Source of the DNA: Anisakis pegreffii
Lineage: Eukaryota; Nematoda; Chromadorea; Rhabditida; Anisakidae
Length of the DNA stretch: 64,000 nucleotides
Assembly: GCA_035041965.1 (NCBI GenBank)
Contig: JAPYMA010000539.1
Location: forward strand, 44,370 to 108,369
Reading direction: 5' to 3'
In this document: one piece after another, positions 39,401-51,610 of the stretch
Layout of the letters: every line of letters starts with the position of its first letter
Numbering within the stretch: position 1 is the stretch's first letter
Program-made: the position numbers and the translations under genes
The notes under the pieces: model-generated
What the model saw: only the letters and a program-made list of their open reading frames with translations
Told to the model about the DNA's origin: nothing
Databases searched by the model: none

Positions 39401-42400
39401 GTTTGAGCGTATATTCGCCTGGCGCAACAAACAAGCTTGATGCGAGATTAACGAACCACATCGTAGTGACATCCAGTGTTAACGCAGTTTTAGCCTCTTC
39501 TGAAATTTGTCATCATTCGCTTTGTTCCATTCGGAGATGAACTTTGTTGTCTCGGTTGTTGATCAATTAGGGATCAGTTATAATCATGGCACCGAAAGTT
39601 TCTTACGAGCAATGAAAACTGATGAAACGTTTGCGTTTTTTAGAGATAGTTTGGCAAAAGGATTGAAAATTCGAAAGGTATCGGATTTCCGTAATTCTGA
39701 TACGAAGGCGGCTCATTTTCACATGATGAGTATTTTTTAGAATCTTGCTAAAACTATCGTCATCTAAGAAATAATTGATGAGAAAAAGTCGAATAACGAA
39801 TGAACCCGTGATGAGTGGCGGAAGCTTTTTCATGACGTACTTGAGGAACTTCGGGAATGCATATGTGGGACTTGACTGAAAGTATTACAAGTTCGTTGAG
39901 CTGATCTCTATGGTTCTCAGAAATGCATTCTGGAAGATACAAACTCACACTTTTGTCCAGTAGTGTTTATCTAATGCTCAGAAGAAATCGCTCCCGTAAC
40001 GAAGTAATGTGAGCAAACTCCTGATCGCATCACAAATATCCATGTAAATGCTGCTGAGGCAGTCAGTTCATCAAACGAATATCGTCTTATCCGTTTCATA
40101 ATTCATTACAAACACTTCCCCATCAATCAGCACTACTGCTTAAAGACAAAGCAATAAATCGTAAATAAAAATCTCTTATGGGAGATCTCAAATGAGATTT
40201 TCATGAGAGAACGGATAATCTTCAAGATGAACATACATAAATGCACTGGCAGATCAAACCAGTGAGCACACTAACGGCAAGTGCGTTATCGAAGATATTG
40301 TGTGTTACGAAATCATAGAGTTTATCCACAATTGACTGAAAACAGAACTTATTATTCGTCAATAAATTTCATGCAATAAATTTTCATCATTCAACAGCAT
40401 TCATCCATCTAGGAGGGCAACTGTACTGGGTGCAAGTTACTTCTACAAACACATTACCCTTCTTTAACAACAATTTGGATGAATGATACTATTCAGAATG
40501 ATAAGGATTGACGATAAGCGAGTGATATTCATGGTTTGTGCGTGGTGAAATGTGACTGCGATGAAATCTTTCATGAAAGGATGGAATAGAAACCGTTAAA
40601 ATGGCCAATGAGCAATTGTCGAGTAGGGCATTAAAGGCGTTGATGGCGCATTTCTTCAGAAGAACGTCGTCCTCATTCAGCGGATCCCCCTCAACATCCG
40701 ACAGTGAGCCGAGAGCGAGTGATGAAGACTTCGGGATCGATACGGCACACATCTCGACCATCGATAGAATCCTCAAAGCAGTCACAATCTTCGCATCCAT
40801 CGTTTGAGTCATATCATTTCCTCGAGAGAAACTCTTGATCGTAACAAATCTCATCTAATTACCGCACCACATCACAAAGATGATCATTATCTTTGATCAA
40901 CGAACACAAAATGTCAGTTACTCAATCCATCCTCTGGCCCAAGCATGTTTCACTTTGGAACACAATGAAACAAATCTGTAAGATTGACTATATCCAGATG
41001 ACTAATTCACTAACTTATCCACAAACAAATTCACTATATCCGGAATACGGCCAGTCTCTTGACACAGATAAATCTCTTCCATTGACAGATCGTCGCGCAC
41101 GTCCAGAGCGCCCGAGCAGTCAACAATTTTGATCAGTGAAAAAAGACGTTGAATACTCTAAAAGCAAGGTGAATTATGATCGTTTAATTCGATTGTAATT
41201 GCTTAATAACGTAATATTACTTCTCCTTCAGCCTTTCTCATTATCCTTCTTACTCATCACGATAGATGATAAAACATAAGTTAACGACCTCAAAGGCGAC
41301 TGTTGTTTTGTCAAGATCGTTAACATCCAGTGCTGGTATCAACGCTTCAAGAAGTGAGATGATGTGCGAACGCAGTGGACGTACGACTGCGTCTGGCATA
41401 TGCGCTGTTCGTAGTGTGGTTTCAGATACGGAATGCGCTGAAAATCGAGTTGTTCACACCGATCTCGTGATTTCAATTTCTTGGAACCGTCAAGTCAAGT
41501 TTGCCTTCGAGACCAGAACTCATTCGATAAAGCCAATAAAATTCACTATAACGAGCAAATTTGTACCCGTAAGAGCGGCTTGATCGTCAAAAATCAGTGC
41601 CGGCCTACTAGTTGACGAACAATACTTGGTCGAACGCAGCAACACTGGTGCGGCTTCTGCGTCCACCACTTTGATCGCTGAAATGAGCAGTTTTACATAC
41701 GATAAGCACACCTCATCACGGCGAAGTTAAACTTTTAAATTCATTTCACGACTTATGTTATGCGTCTTTTTAAGATTTTACTGTTATTTCCGGTAGTATC
41801 TGATGTTCTGCATGGTCACACTCAATGAATGCGCTTAAGTGTTGCGTAGTTGTTGTTGAATTGATCAGTGACATTTTATGATTGAAACAATCAAAATTCC
41901 TTCATCTTCAAATTTAAAACTGGTGAGTGACCTTCAGCACTTCCACGTATCGCATTCGATCGTCGTGTCTTCGGATCCACCGACCCAGATGTGGAATTAC
42001 TCTGACTCGATCCTGCGCTTTTATCTGAACTGTCAGACCCGTCCGACTCACCAGATTCACTCGAGTCCGGCGACTCTCTGAGTACTCTTCCTTCTGAAAC
42101 ACAAAGAACTCGTTTTAGGAATGTGATCAGTGCTATATTTATTCGAATGAATTCTAAAGATTCTCAGAATTGCAGTTCATTAATTCCAATGATGACCTTA
42201 ACGACAATGACCAACGAGATCATAACGACTCTTAAATTGGTTCAAACCCAAAAAATAGAGACAATCAATCTACCCGGAATTGTCGGTAACGCCATTGCCT
42301 GTTGCGTTTGTTCAGTTTCATTGAGAACGCCAAGCTTACGTTGAAGGTCATGCAGAAATCGTGAGAAGAACGCTTTATCCTGGAATATTCATTCGTGTAA

Positions 42401-45258
42401 AGTTAACTGCGAAAAAGAAGGCGAGTGAATATGTTCAGTGGATAATCACCAACCAACCGACCTCAACATCTTTGCGCTCAGTAGGTGAGCCGATAACCGA
42501 TGGAACCTGTGATGGAGGATCAAACTTATGTCGTGTCGCATATCGCGCCTTCACTTTCTTCTTCTCCTTTCTTGTCGCACTTCGTGATGCGATGATGGCT
42601 TGATCCTGTAAGTATTACACTGATACTCCGAAATAACTTATGAAATCCTTCGAAAATTCCTCCTTAAAACTTCAAATTCCAAATTGATAATGTTGAACCG
42701 AGATCATAGTAGGATAGATCATTGTGTAAAAACAAGCCAATTATTCATTTGCCGATTGCCTGATAGTTTTCAGAATCTTCAAATGGACAGGTAGCTCTGT
42801 CTACTAACTACAGGTCGTCAACCAGTATCATGTAATAAGTGCCACCTCTACTATGTACCAAATTTAGTAGAATAGATTTTGTGAATATAATAGTTGATCG
42901 CACCTTAGCATCTTCTCGAGCCACCTCTTGATGTTTTAGAAACTGTTCGACTGCATCACTCAACGGTCGTCGTTTCCGTCCGAGCACATCGTCTCGAGCC
43001 AACGGTACACACACAGCCACGAGGCAATTCAACGACTCCACCAAGCGATGTGGCTCAACAAGCGTCGAAAGTGACGGATAGACGACATCCAAAATCGACG
43101 GCAACACGATTCCGGGTGAGAGGAATGCCAACGAGCGCATTATTTGTGGCGTCAGACCGTTTTCACCTTTTGCAAAGATAGTCCATTCGGCACACGGCAG
43201 TATGGACTCTACGAACATATCCACTTGAGCGTCAGTCAACTTCATACTCGGCGGAATATCGTGACCTTCGACGTGACAATAGCGTTCCTTGTGAAGTCGA
43301 AACACAAACGCGTTACAGAGCGCCACCAGAAACACGAGCAAACGTTCGGTATGCTCGCCGGTATTGGACGGATGAAAGTATGGCTCAAGTGAATTCAGCA
43401 TTTGCGTCAAATGGCCTTGTGCCCTGAAATTTGCCACTGGATTACTTGATTCAGAATTAGCCAAATAAACTTCATAATAGTGGGGGTCAATTTTCAAACC
43501 ATTCAAATATCTTACATTTAAATGTTTTTTTTTTCAGAAAAATCAACTGAAAGTGATTTCTGTGAACGATTCATTCGCAATAGAGTCACACACCGCTGCT
43601 TCGATGTTTGTGTTTGGATTGTAGAACATGTGTACTCACCCATCAGATTTACCACCAAGCATGTAGACAATCCATGTGGAGAATAAATCCACGCGATTAC
43701 CACCTACGCCAACTGAGATTTGATCTTTACGAACTGACAGATTGAACATTCGCATTACACGAGTGAAGATCACATCAAATTTATCCGCCCAATTGTAATA
43801 TCCACAAGATTCAGACGATAGTCTTAAAGAATGCTTGAAGAATGCACAGCACAAATATTGTCAATGATAAGTGTTTGTGTGAGAATGCGAAAGCTTGAAT
43901 GATTTTGACCATCAACAGATACTGAGAGCGTTCGATGGATTTATTGAGGATCTTTAAGGGATCTTTCTTCAAATGAGCGAATCTCTCTACAAATTTGTAA
44001 CTGAATAGCTTTTCCATATGACGAATGAATCTTCTCGTAGACCAATCAACAACCTCCCCCTCTTACGTATGCTACAAAAGATTCTTATTCCTTTTGAAAC
44101 ATTCAGTGCATATAAGCGCTACCTTGCAAACAAATGCAACAACATGATCTCCCAATATCCATTATTATTATCCGTTATCGTGTACCAGTGCCATGCTTCG
44201 TCAATCCACAATTTAGCACCATATTTCTCATGTTGTGACTTCGTTAAGCGAGTTGGTAGGAACAAAGCCATCACTCTTGTGGCACGCATCATACTTCCGT
44301 CAAATGGATGAATGAATGGGCGAACCTGAAATCAATTTTAGGTTCGCTGAGAATTGGTTTCGATGCTTTGCGCATGTAGATCAATTAGATGAAATTGATG
44401 ATCAAATCAACTGCATCAAACTGTAGTTTCACCTCGTCCAAAATTTCTCGTGTTGCTTCCAATGGAAAATATTGCCTGCACGCTGCAATAGCCGCCTCGA
44501 TCGAATTGATGCCGTCATCATCGGACGGTATTCGTGGTGATTTTCCAAGCATACATTTAACGTAGAGATCGTATAGTGGTCTCCATTCCAACGATAAATC
44601 CATTCGATTCAGCAAACGTCGATATCTGAAACAAGACAATCTTATTGGGAAGATCATTTCGCATGCTTTACTTAAAACTCCTCCGATAGCTAAGAAGTAT
44701 TGCTAGTGGAAGGATTGAATGAACATTCAACATTTCAAAGGCGATCTTGGTGCAAAACACATGAAAATGAGGAATGTGATTACCTGAGAAGAACGGTGAG
44801 TGTACGTGCGCATAGTTTGATAATATCTTCATCAAAATATTCTTCAAACAGACATTGATACATGAAACGTACCAACTCAATGTGATCACCTTTTGTGAAA
44901 CGATACGAGTATAATTCAATATATCTGAAATGATATTGATCTCAACTGATCAATTTGTTGAAGTTCATAAGTTATACTTGATATTAAACGAACGTGAAAA
45001 GTCTTGCTAGATTTAAGGATTTATCTCTATGGTATAAGCAGCGATATTGGAGCCTTACTTGTTCAGCTCTTGAATGTAATACACGAAAGCAGGACGAATA
45101 TCACGCAGAACGATTGAAGCGGCTAGACCGGTTTTGATCCTTGAGAATTGTTCATCTGCCTCTCGATCCAAGTCCTTGAAGTACGGCAAATGTGTTTGTT
45201 GCCAAAATGTTTTCTGATACATGCGATGTCGCTGTTGGACGGCGGCTAGACCTGATAC
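30446..45258 (-). CDS. PSME4: Proteasome activator subunit 4 (PA200/Blm10)
   Basis: PA200 is a large HEAT-repeat solenoid that caps the 20S proteasome, mainly in nuclei, and acts on histones and in DNA repair. Exons set exactly: 45059..45258, 44784..44924, 44433..44625, 44123..44325, 43640..43822, 42904..43423, 42462..42605, 42274..42379, 41932..42093, 41567..41677, 41289..41437, 41015..41157, 40594..40831 and 40237..40335. About two dozen more lie down to the stop at 30446..30448. Recognised blocks in family order include EWRPLYDLYVKCML, FHPSNTGEHTERL, TLVEPHRLVESLNC, ELLPPLYGEPVKVV, FAGIIRGSRYWTFEKL (33.6-33.9 kb), LEVRLAAAES-like text near 31.55 kb, and the C-terminus FRRTHQDNWDEH then LLVSPNYYV. 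That end matches the family, whose C-terminal Tyr region docks on the 20S alpha ring. The first exon and ATG were not fixed. Confidence 0.93.
36367..36438 (-). tRNA. tRNA-Ala (anticodon TGC), inside a PSME4 intron
   Basis: On the minus strand the sequence starts GGGGGTTTAGCTCAG, has the D-loop box A, an anticodon loop TTTGCAT with anticodon TGC, and box B as GGTTCGAATCC. The acceptor stem keeps the G3:U70 pair that defines alanine tRNA, with A as discriminator. A T:T mismatch sits at pair 6:67. There is no intron. It lies in the PSME4 intron between exons near 36.0-36.2 and 36.7-36.8 kb, on the same strand. Confidence 0.93.
41932..42605 (-). other. PSME4 insertion: basic then acidic Ser-rich linker exons
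   Basis: Exons 42462..42605, 42274..42379 and 41932..42093 fall between two segments of PSME4 that are close together in the human protein (the LVEPHRL block and the LIPALDVNDLDK block). The first exon is Lys/Arg-rich (KEKKKVKARYATRHK), and the third is Ser/Asp/Glu-rich. Together with 41567..41677 they add roughly 170 residues that I cannot align to other PA200 proteins. The basic run could serve as a nuclear signal, as is known for the Ser/Lys-rich loops of this family. That is inference. Confidence 0.6.
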
Positions 45259-45552
45259 CTGAAACACCAGAAGACATCAGCTCAGCATCAACAGAATATG
45301 ATGATCTGCTTTTATTTCACTGGTCACTTCAATCTTTAATCCATTCTGATCCCTCAATTTCATCTCACATTCTATTTCATTTGCATGATCTCCGTCCAAA
45401 CCAAACTGAAAATGTCCCGAGTGAACTGAAATAATTTTGTACGACTTCATTTCTATTCTTCGATTGCCTCACTTATGTTTGAACTCAATCGCTTTGCATA
45501 ATATATTTTCATTACGCCTCACGATTCATATTCCCAAACGATCAAATGAGTA
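45259..45552. other. PSME4 5' region
   Basis: A minus-strand frame with ATG near 45451 can splice (ATTGAA|GTGACC) in phase 0 into the PSME4 exon at 45258. It would add about 40 N-terminal residues (MKSYKIISVHSGHF...). PA200 N-termini are poorly conserved, so similarity can neither confirm nor exclude it. Confidence 0.3.
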
Positions 45553-45953
45553 CTAATTAGCCAGCGAGCGATTCATTCGTGAAGTTTCTCTCGCTCTGAT
45601 ATCAGCAACACTCAACCAATCATCAACAACCGTATAGTCCGATATAAGAGGTGGGTACTGTATCTGCTGCATTAGCAACACAATAACACAGCACAGAGAC
45701 ATTCCATGAACCCTGTCCATGAATCCGAAATCCTTCATTATGCCCGCAAGAAAGGACATATCGTACCATAGCGAGTCACTTTGAAGACTTCAATCAGTCC
45801 AATAAACAATTTTTTTCTTCTTCTTCTTCAAAATCCTTCGAAGAGCCCAAAGCAAGGGCCAGATCGTCCGCTTGCTGCTCCCAATAGACGATCCCACTTC
45901 AGCACCACAAACAAGGCGCTGAAGACAGCTGCTACGAACAATGATATCTTCAT
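45553..45953 (-). CDS. Candidate small membrane protein, 93 residues, two exons
   Basis: Exons 45898..45953 and 45553..45778 join in phase (donor CTGAA|GTGGGA, acceptor TTCAAAG). The first encodes MKISLFVAAVFSALFVVL, a signal peptide or membrane anchor. The second holds another hydrophobic stretch (GMSLCCVIVLLMQ) and a charged tail (ARETSRMNRSLAN) ending at 45553. I do not recognise the family. It sits about 300 bp upstream of PSME4 and about 1.1 kb downstream of gamma-SNAP, all on one strand. Transcript evidence would decide whether this is a gene; the acceptor is not T-rich. Confidence 0.4.
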
Positions 45954-47025
45954 CGAGAAACGCTCAATTTATAGACGCAATTCTCGGAAGAATTTGTATA
46001 AAATTGGCACAAAATTTGCAAATATTTGCAAATGTTGATTAATCTTACATGCAAATTCCACTATTCGATTACACTTACCTATGCAAATTTGCAATACATC
46101 CATGTAATTTCAGAGGTCTGCATTGAAATTTCACAGCCCTAAAAATTTTCATATGATTCAACGTAACCAGAGACAGCTCACTCTAGTTGTAATTGACCAA
46201 TAAAAACTACCATATTTTGATTAAAATTAACCTATCGAAAACAAAACTTTGCTACATAATTTGCAATTCCTTCAGAATGCCTAATTATTGAACGTAATTG
46301 ATCTGGCTTTATAAATGTGGATGTTTCGTATCCAAGTGGTGTTTCTAATTGTTAGAAGTTCTGAATGCAATGTGTGTGTGGGTGTGCATAAAACCGATTG
46401 ACCAGTCTTTATTTACGAAACTTTATTTATGCGACATCAATAAGGAAGCGAATGGATCATGCAGATGAATGACATTACAATAATGAAAAGTTGACTTGAA
46501 AATTATTGCTCTGCACGTTACAAAAGAATAGGCGATACTTTAGAATAGCACAGTGCTTCAAGAATAGCAAAATCACCGTTTTCAAATCCCAAAGTGTCGA
46601 CAGGCTTAATGTTTAAGACTGACGTAAGCATCGAATGAGAAGCGACGAAAAAACATTTTAAGATGTACACAATTCATAAACACAATACAAAGCCGTCAAA
46701 TTCTTGAAGATAGTTTGATGGCCACAAAACTGGAATGTTCTTTGACAATAATACATACAATATGCAAAATTCTGCTCATTCGAAACTTTTTCTAAAAATT
46801 GCAATCAGAAGTGCAAACAACGATTGCGACTGCACAAAACTATAATGCTCATCCTTTAGAAGTGAGTTGATTATAATGATTAATCTCAACTGAGAATCGA
46901 TCTGTTGACAAGCTATCTTTACGCACACCATATTGTTTATCATATTCACAAAATATAATTTCCCATAACTTCACTCGACACAATTAAGAATATATGACTG
47001 ATTGAAATTTAAAAAAAAAACGAGT
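45954..47025. other. Interval between candidate membrane gene and gamma-SNAP
   Basis: No gene is recognised. It is AT-rich DNA downstream of gamma-SNAP (minus strand) and should hold its 3' UTR. A short TGTGTGTG run lies near 46373. Confidence 0.5.
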
Positions 47026-49532
47026 CTATTTGAGATCTTCATCCTCGTCTTCTTCTCCCTCTTGGTTAACAAATTCAGCCCCTCCTCCAACGTGTTCACT
47101 AGATTTAAGTTCGTCTTCGACTTTCAATTTTTTCATTAATCGTAAATACTGAAATTTATCACAATACAAATCAAAAATAATTTCAATGAAACATTGTTAA
47201 TTGATTCGCTAACTTCAGCCGTGCCAAACCCAAAAGTCGTCCGAAATCATCGCGAATCATTAGATTCATCGATCACTTACGGAACTAAACTTATGAAACC
47301 AAATAGCTCACCTCATTATCCATTGTTCGCAGAATTGGTCGTTGCAGCACTTCTTGAAAGGCCTTATTATCACCAGATTCGAATGTTGATATCAGTGCAT
47401 TACATGTACGTGCCTCTTCGGAATGCTCGAATCCTTCACATCTGAATAAATAGTAAAAAACGTTAGCAAATAATGACGATAGCTATGACAATATTAACAG
47501 TAACTATGTTCATTATAGATGCACCTTTATGATTGTTCAAGAAATTAAAATTCTTGACATTGTAGTTCACGTGAATCATTGAGCTCATAACTTCGTTATG
47601 CAAACAGGGAAACTTGATCTACAAGGGGAAATCGAGGTGATACTCAGTGATGTGGACGTCAAGATAAAATTCGCTTGCAAAGAGCTGTTTTAAATGTTGC
47701 AGAATGAACAAATCGCTAAGTGGATAAAATCAAACTAATGGAAAATGAATTTGGAATTTTAACCGGAAATCAAAAATACTTGAAAATGCATTAGATGTAA
47801 AGTTTCTTAAGGTATTACCTGAAAGAATTCTGGAAGCTTTTCATCGCCGCAACAGAATCTCCTCTCGCTAGCTGCACGAGAACAAGCGCAGTGGTTAGCT
47901 GACAAACGCGACCTGGTTCCTGAATTCACTCCTCTCAGATTTCAATAAGCCACAATACCTCCCACTAAGCTTTAAGTGAAGAAACCGAAACTTTGGAAGA
48001 ATCGCAATTCATTTGGGCAAATTTTTTAATTACACTGCTCATAAAGTCATTCCTTATTTGAAGATGGCTACTCGCATTCTCGACAGGCAAAAACATTCCA
48101 CTCAAAATCGATTACTATCATCATAATTTAATAATCAACAAAGAAATACGATCATTATTTTCGACTATTACTGTTCTCCTAAGCGCTATTAAGAAGAAGT
48201 CACGAAATCGCTCGGCTAACCTTCAAATCCATATATTTGTCCACCTGATCGTCAAGTGTTCTAATCGCATCACTATACTTTTCCAGCTTCAAATACAGTC
48301 TTGTCAAGCGATTCAGGAATTCTTCTGCCATACGAATACGATCAGTTTGTTGAACCATTGTTAGTGCCTTATTGTAAACCTGAATAATAGCACTGGTATT
48401 GATGATGATCTATACCATTGTCACTACTGTTTCGAGCAGAAATTCCATCACAGTTCAACTGAATCACAAAACCTGAATCGCTTTCTCAGGATCTGTGTTT
48501 TCCAGAAAACTGGCCGCTTTATTAAGCGCCATTGCCGACGTATCGCTACTGCCCGATTCTGCATAACCATCCGCTGCCAGCTCCATATACTTCTTCGCTC
48601 CATCCATATCACCCATATCTTTCGACAGCATTGCAGCCTCTTCGCGACATCTCAATTCAATTAACTCATATTTTAGTCATTTCCTAGACTAAACACTCGA
48701 ATATTTTATGCGATCTAGAGTCGACTGTAAGACAAGATGATTCCATAAGAAAAAACACATTTCAAAAATTCGCTTTCGTCTATGACATCGATTCAATCTT
48801 GCTACAACTCTCACTAAACTTCACTCAATATTCAACAATGTCAGGACAGAATCAAAGATCTCCGACAGTCAGTTTTGCCTGAGAAAATAAGTACTGTAAA
48901 TTTTGTGATACGAACTTTGCGGCATGAAACAGATTCCCACAAGACAAGTGCATTTCGGCCGCTTTCAGATACATCTCACGAGATTTCTCGAGTGCCTCGG
49001 CATTCTTACAACACACCGCTGCACGTTGATACTCGATTGCAGCGCTATCAAAGTCTGGCTTGAACTTCATCTTGATTATTGACGTTTTCAAACTGAAATT
49101 GGCGAATACGAGCACTAGATCATATTATGAAAGGCTCTTCGATGTTTCGGATAACATCGTACAAAAATTGTCTCCTCTGCGAACGTCACACAACCAAAAC
49201 AAAATCATTCGATTCAGAATGTGTCATATTTTAAGCAGCGATTTCTCTGCAGATTTGAAAAGTCTTGACTGCAAATTTTCATTGGTCGAATCGAAACTAG
49301 TCGATGGAAATCGCACGTACAAATCAAGTCATTCGAAATTATCGCCCGGTAACTGTCACTTGGTTACATTATAAATCCCATTTGTGAATGCTTAATTCTA
49401 AAATTATCCTTCTTAGCAAGACGGTTATTTCACACTCGTGGCATCTGATGCGAATTGATGAACTCACTGATGTTCAGCCTTTTTCACACATTCTTCAGCT
49501 TCCGCCAATCGTCGCTTACTGGCAGCTTCCAT
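47026..49532 (-). CDS. NAPG: Gamma-soluble NSF attachment protein (gamma-SNAP)
   Basis: SNAPs bring the ATPase NSF to SNARE complexes so that they can be taken apart after membrane fusion. Gamma-SNAP is a TPR-like helical solenoid in the cytosol. Seven exons join exactly in phase: 49468..49532, 48916..49092, 48473..48650, 48221..48379, 47819..47919, 47312..47441 and 47026..47148. They encode 310 residues, against 312 in the human protein. Matching blocks are FKPDFDSAAIEYQRAAVCCK, NLFHAAKCREEAAML, SSDTSAMALNKAASFL, NTDPEKAIQV, and a very acidic C-terminal tail ending EDEDEDLK. No element of the fold is missing. The start is the only in-frame ATG at the head of the first exon (MEAASKRRLAEAEE). 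This is the gamma type rather than alpha/beta, judged by the DTSAMAL and acidic-tail features. Confidence 0.95.
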
Positions 49533-50410
49533 TCTGAGTTCTTGATGCCTTCAATTGATCACAATGAAACGTTCGTAAGTTGGATCACGATAAGCGAATA
49601 CAAGAATGAAAGCATTCAAAAACACATCAAAACATCATCACATTAGAGTCCTCCAATGAACACATGAACAGATCTCAACGTAATGAACAATATTAATGAA
49701 TATGTGTAGTGGTGGATTGAACCGAATTCATTGACGAGAGAAAAATTCTGAACAATGAAAATTGTTTATTTGAATTATCGATAAAATGCTCACATTGAAG
49801 AGAGCGATAACGAATCGCCATCATCAAAATAACCGTCAACTAGAGAAACGATAATAAAAAATAATGCAAACCAACAAACAACAACAACAACAAAAATTAT
49901 TATTAGCAATTGACAGTGCCATGCATAAAAGTGGCACTGTGCTGAATGCATTAGCGAAGATAAACGAAAGAAATTCACATTGAAATCTCAAAATCTCAAG
50001 TCAACATAGTTTAAAAGAATACACACAACAACGAACGAATACACTTGCAAATACCGATCATAAATTTTGACAAAGCATAAACATCAAATAACAATTACAT
50101 TTCAGTGAAGAACATACAAAAATCGTCGTATTTTTTGAGGAGCGATTAAGAATTCAACAAGAGCAGTAAGTGATCGAGTCAAACGGTAGATTTCAATTAC
50201 AGTATATGCGCAATTGGACGAGCGATTTTGAGTGCATGAATAATCTTTCGAGAGGAAGCAAAAATGGTGAAAGTATGCGTAAACATGGCAATCGTGCACA
50301 CTTGTCTCTACTTGTAAACGTTTCAATGTGTGGTATTTATCACCGAAACAAGATGAGATCGCACTTAATAAATTAACTAAAATTCATTGAGCGAGCCATC
50401 CACCGTTCAT
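49533..50410. other. Interval between gamma-SNAP and PIN1
   Basis: This holds the upstream region of gamma-SNAP and the 3' UTR of PIN1, both on the minus strand. It includes a CAACAACAACAACAA run near 49877. No coding exon is recognised. Confidence 0.5.
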
Positions 50411-51610
50411 TTAAGCGATTCGATAGATTAAATGTAGACCCGAATCTGTTTCCACGATATCGCTTAGTTCACCAACCTGAAGTTTTAATGGTAAGTTGAA
50501 CAACTTCACTGAAAAGAGAACAACTGAAGATACACATATTGGTTAATCATTCCAATGAATCATTCAGTTTTCTAACGGTTTTTGACGACTGATTCACAGT
50601 TTCAGACTCAAACCTTAAGTGCAAATGAAGCATCTTCAAATGGCTTTTGCATCTGTCTACGTTTGAACATTCCCAAGTCACCACCACGCTTCGCCGATGA
50701 ACAATCACTGAACTCTTTGGCCAATTCTTTGAATTTTGCCTTTTTATCGGACGCATCCTCGATTTGTTTCTTATAACCTGCAAGACAACAATATGAATGA
50801 TGCTAACCCTGATCAGAGCACAACACCAATAAATATAATACAGACCCATCAAAATTTTACGAGCCTCCTCTTTGGTACGTGTGATCACATCGGTTCGCCA
50901 CGATGATGGACGTCGTGAACCTGCGTGTTTCACTAACAGATGAGCGCATTGCACCTCAAAGATGCACATTTTAGAGAATCAGATACGTTCACAAATCATT
51001 GGGTCAGAAAACTACTTGATTCCGTACGAATTTTGAACTCATTCGCACATCAATTGATCCAAATTAAATTAAAGTAAGTCCAAAGAGCAATGTAAACTGT
51101 CAAGAACTAGACCATTTCAATGAATAAGTACACCAGTGTAATTGTTAATGACTAGGAAAGCAAGTGAAAATCATCAAAATAAGCCGATGAATAAGAATTA
51201 CCGCAGTTAATTCGGCCTGAGCCGGGTCTGCAGCTCTCGTCGGTCGTTCCCACTGACTGCGACCCGTATAAACGTTGAAATAATAATATTGATCTGAATA
51301 TTGATATAAAATCAAATGGTAATATTTCAATTGAGATAGTAGTGAAAAGCAAAAGCAAAAAGAGCGATGCCCAAGACAGGAATCGAACCTGTGTCGCCAC
51401 GGCCACAACGTGGAGTACTAACCACTATACTACTTGGGCCGAGAGCGTTGATCAAGGATCTACTTTAAGATTTCAAGACTAACTATTCGTACGACTCATT
51501 CGTTTTTCCCAGCCTTTTGGCAGTTCTGGTTGCTGCTCCTCATCTTCTGCGTCGCCTCCTTCTTCAGATGGACGACTTTTCTTCCTCTGCGGTTCCTCTG
51601 ATGATGACAT
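50411..51610 (-). CDS. PIN1: Peptidyl-prolyl isomerase PIN1 (WW plus parvulin)
   Basis: PIN1 isomerises phospho-Ser/Thr-Pro bonds in nuclear and signalling proteins. Five exons join exactly: 51484..51610, 51202..51293, 50846..50954, 50614..50777 and 50411..50476, giving 185 residues (human 163). An acidic, Lys-containing N-terminal extension of about 30 residues precedes the WW domain (GWEKRM with Trp34, QWERP with Trp57). The catalytic domain has His78, Lys82, Arg87 and Arg88 (phosphate-binding basic cluster in [12 protein letters not shown]), Cys135 (DCSSAK) and His179. These equal human His59, Lys63, Arg68, Arg69, Cys113 and His157, so the enzyme should be active and phospho-specific. The ATG lies 12 bases after a GGTTTTAG acceptor, which could be a cis- or trans-splice site. 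Intron 1 carries a tRNA-His. Confidence 0.96.
51368..51439 (-). tRNA. tRNA-His (anticodon GTG), inside PIN1 intron 1
   Basis: On the minus strand the sequence begins GCCCAAGTAGTATAGTGG and ends CTTGGGC-type pairing, a perfect 7-bp acceptor stem. The anticodon arm is CCACG-TTGTGGC-CGTGG with anticodon GTG, and box B is GGTTCGATTCC. There is no intron, and the discriminator is A. It lies wholly within the 190-bp first intron of PIN1 on the same strand. Confidence 0.95.

Noticed and set aside
43811..44017. Open frame KLFSYKFVERFAHLKKDPL on the minus strand as a PSME4 exon
   Set aside because: It can be spliced in phase, but the exon at 43640..43822 joins the preceding exon directly and matches the PA200 family without a gap, so this frame is intronic.
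45553..45953. Similarity of the small membrane frame to the Asterix/PAT10 family
   Set aside because: Only a short stretch around the first hydrophobic segment looks alike, and the rest, including the order of segments, does not match.
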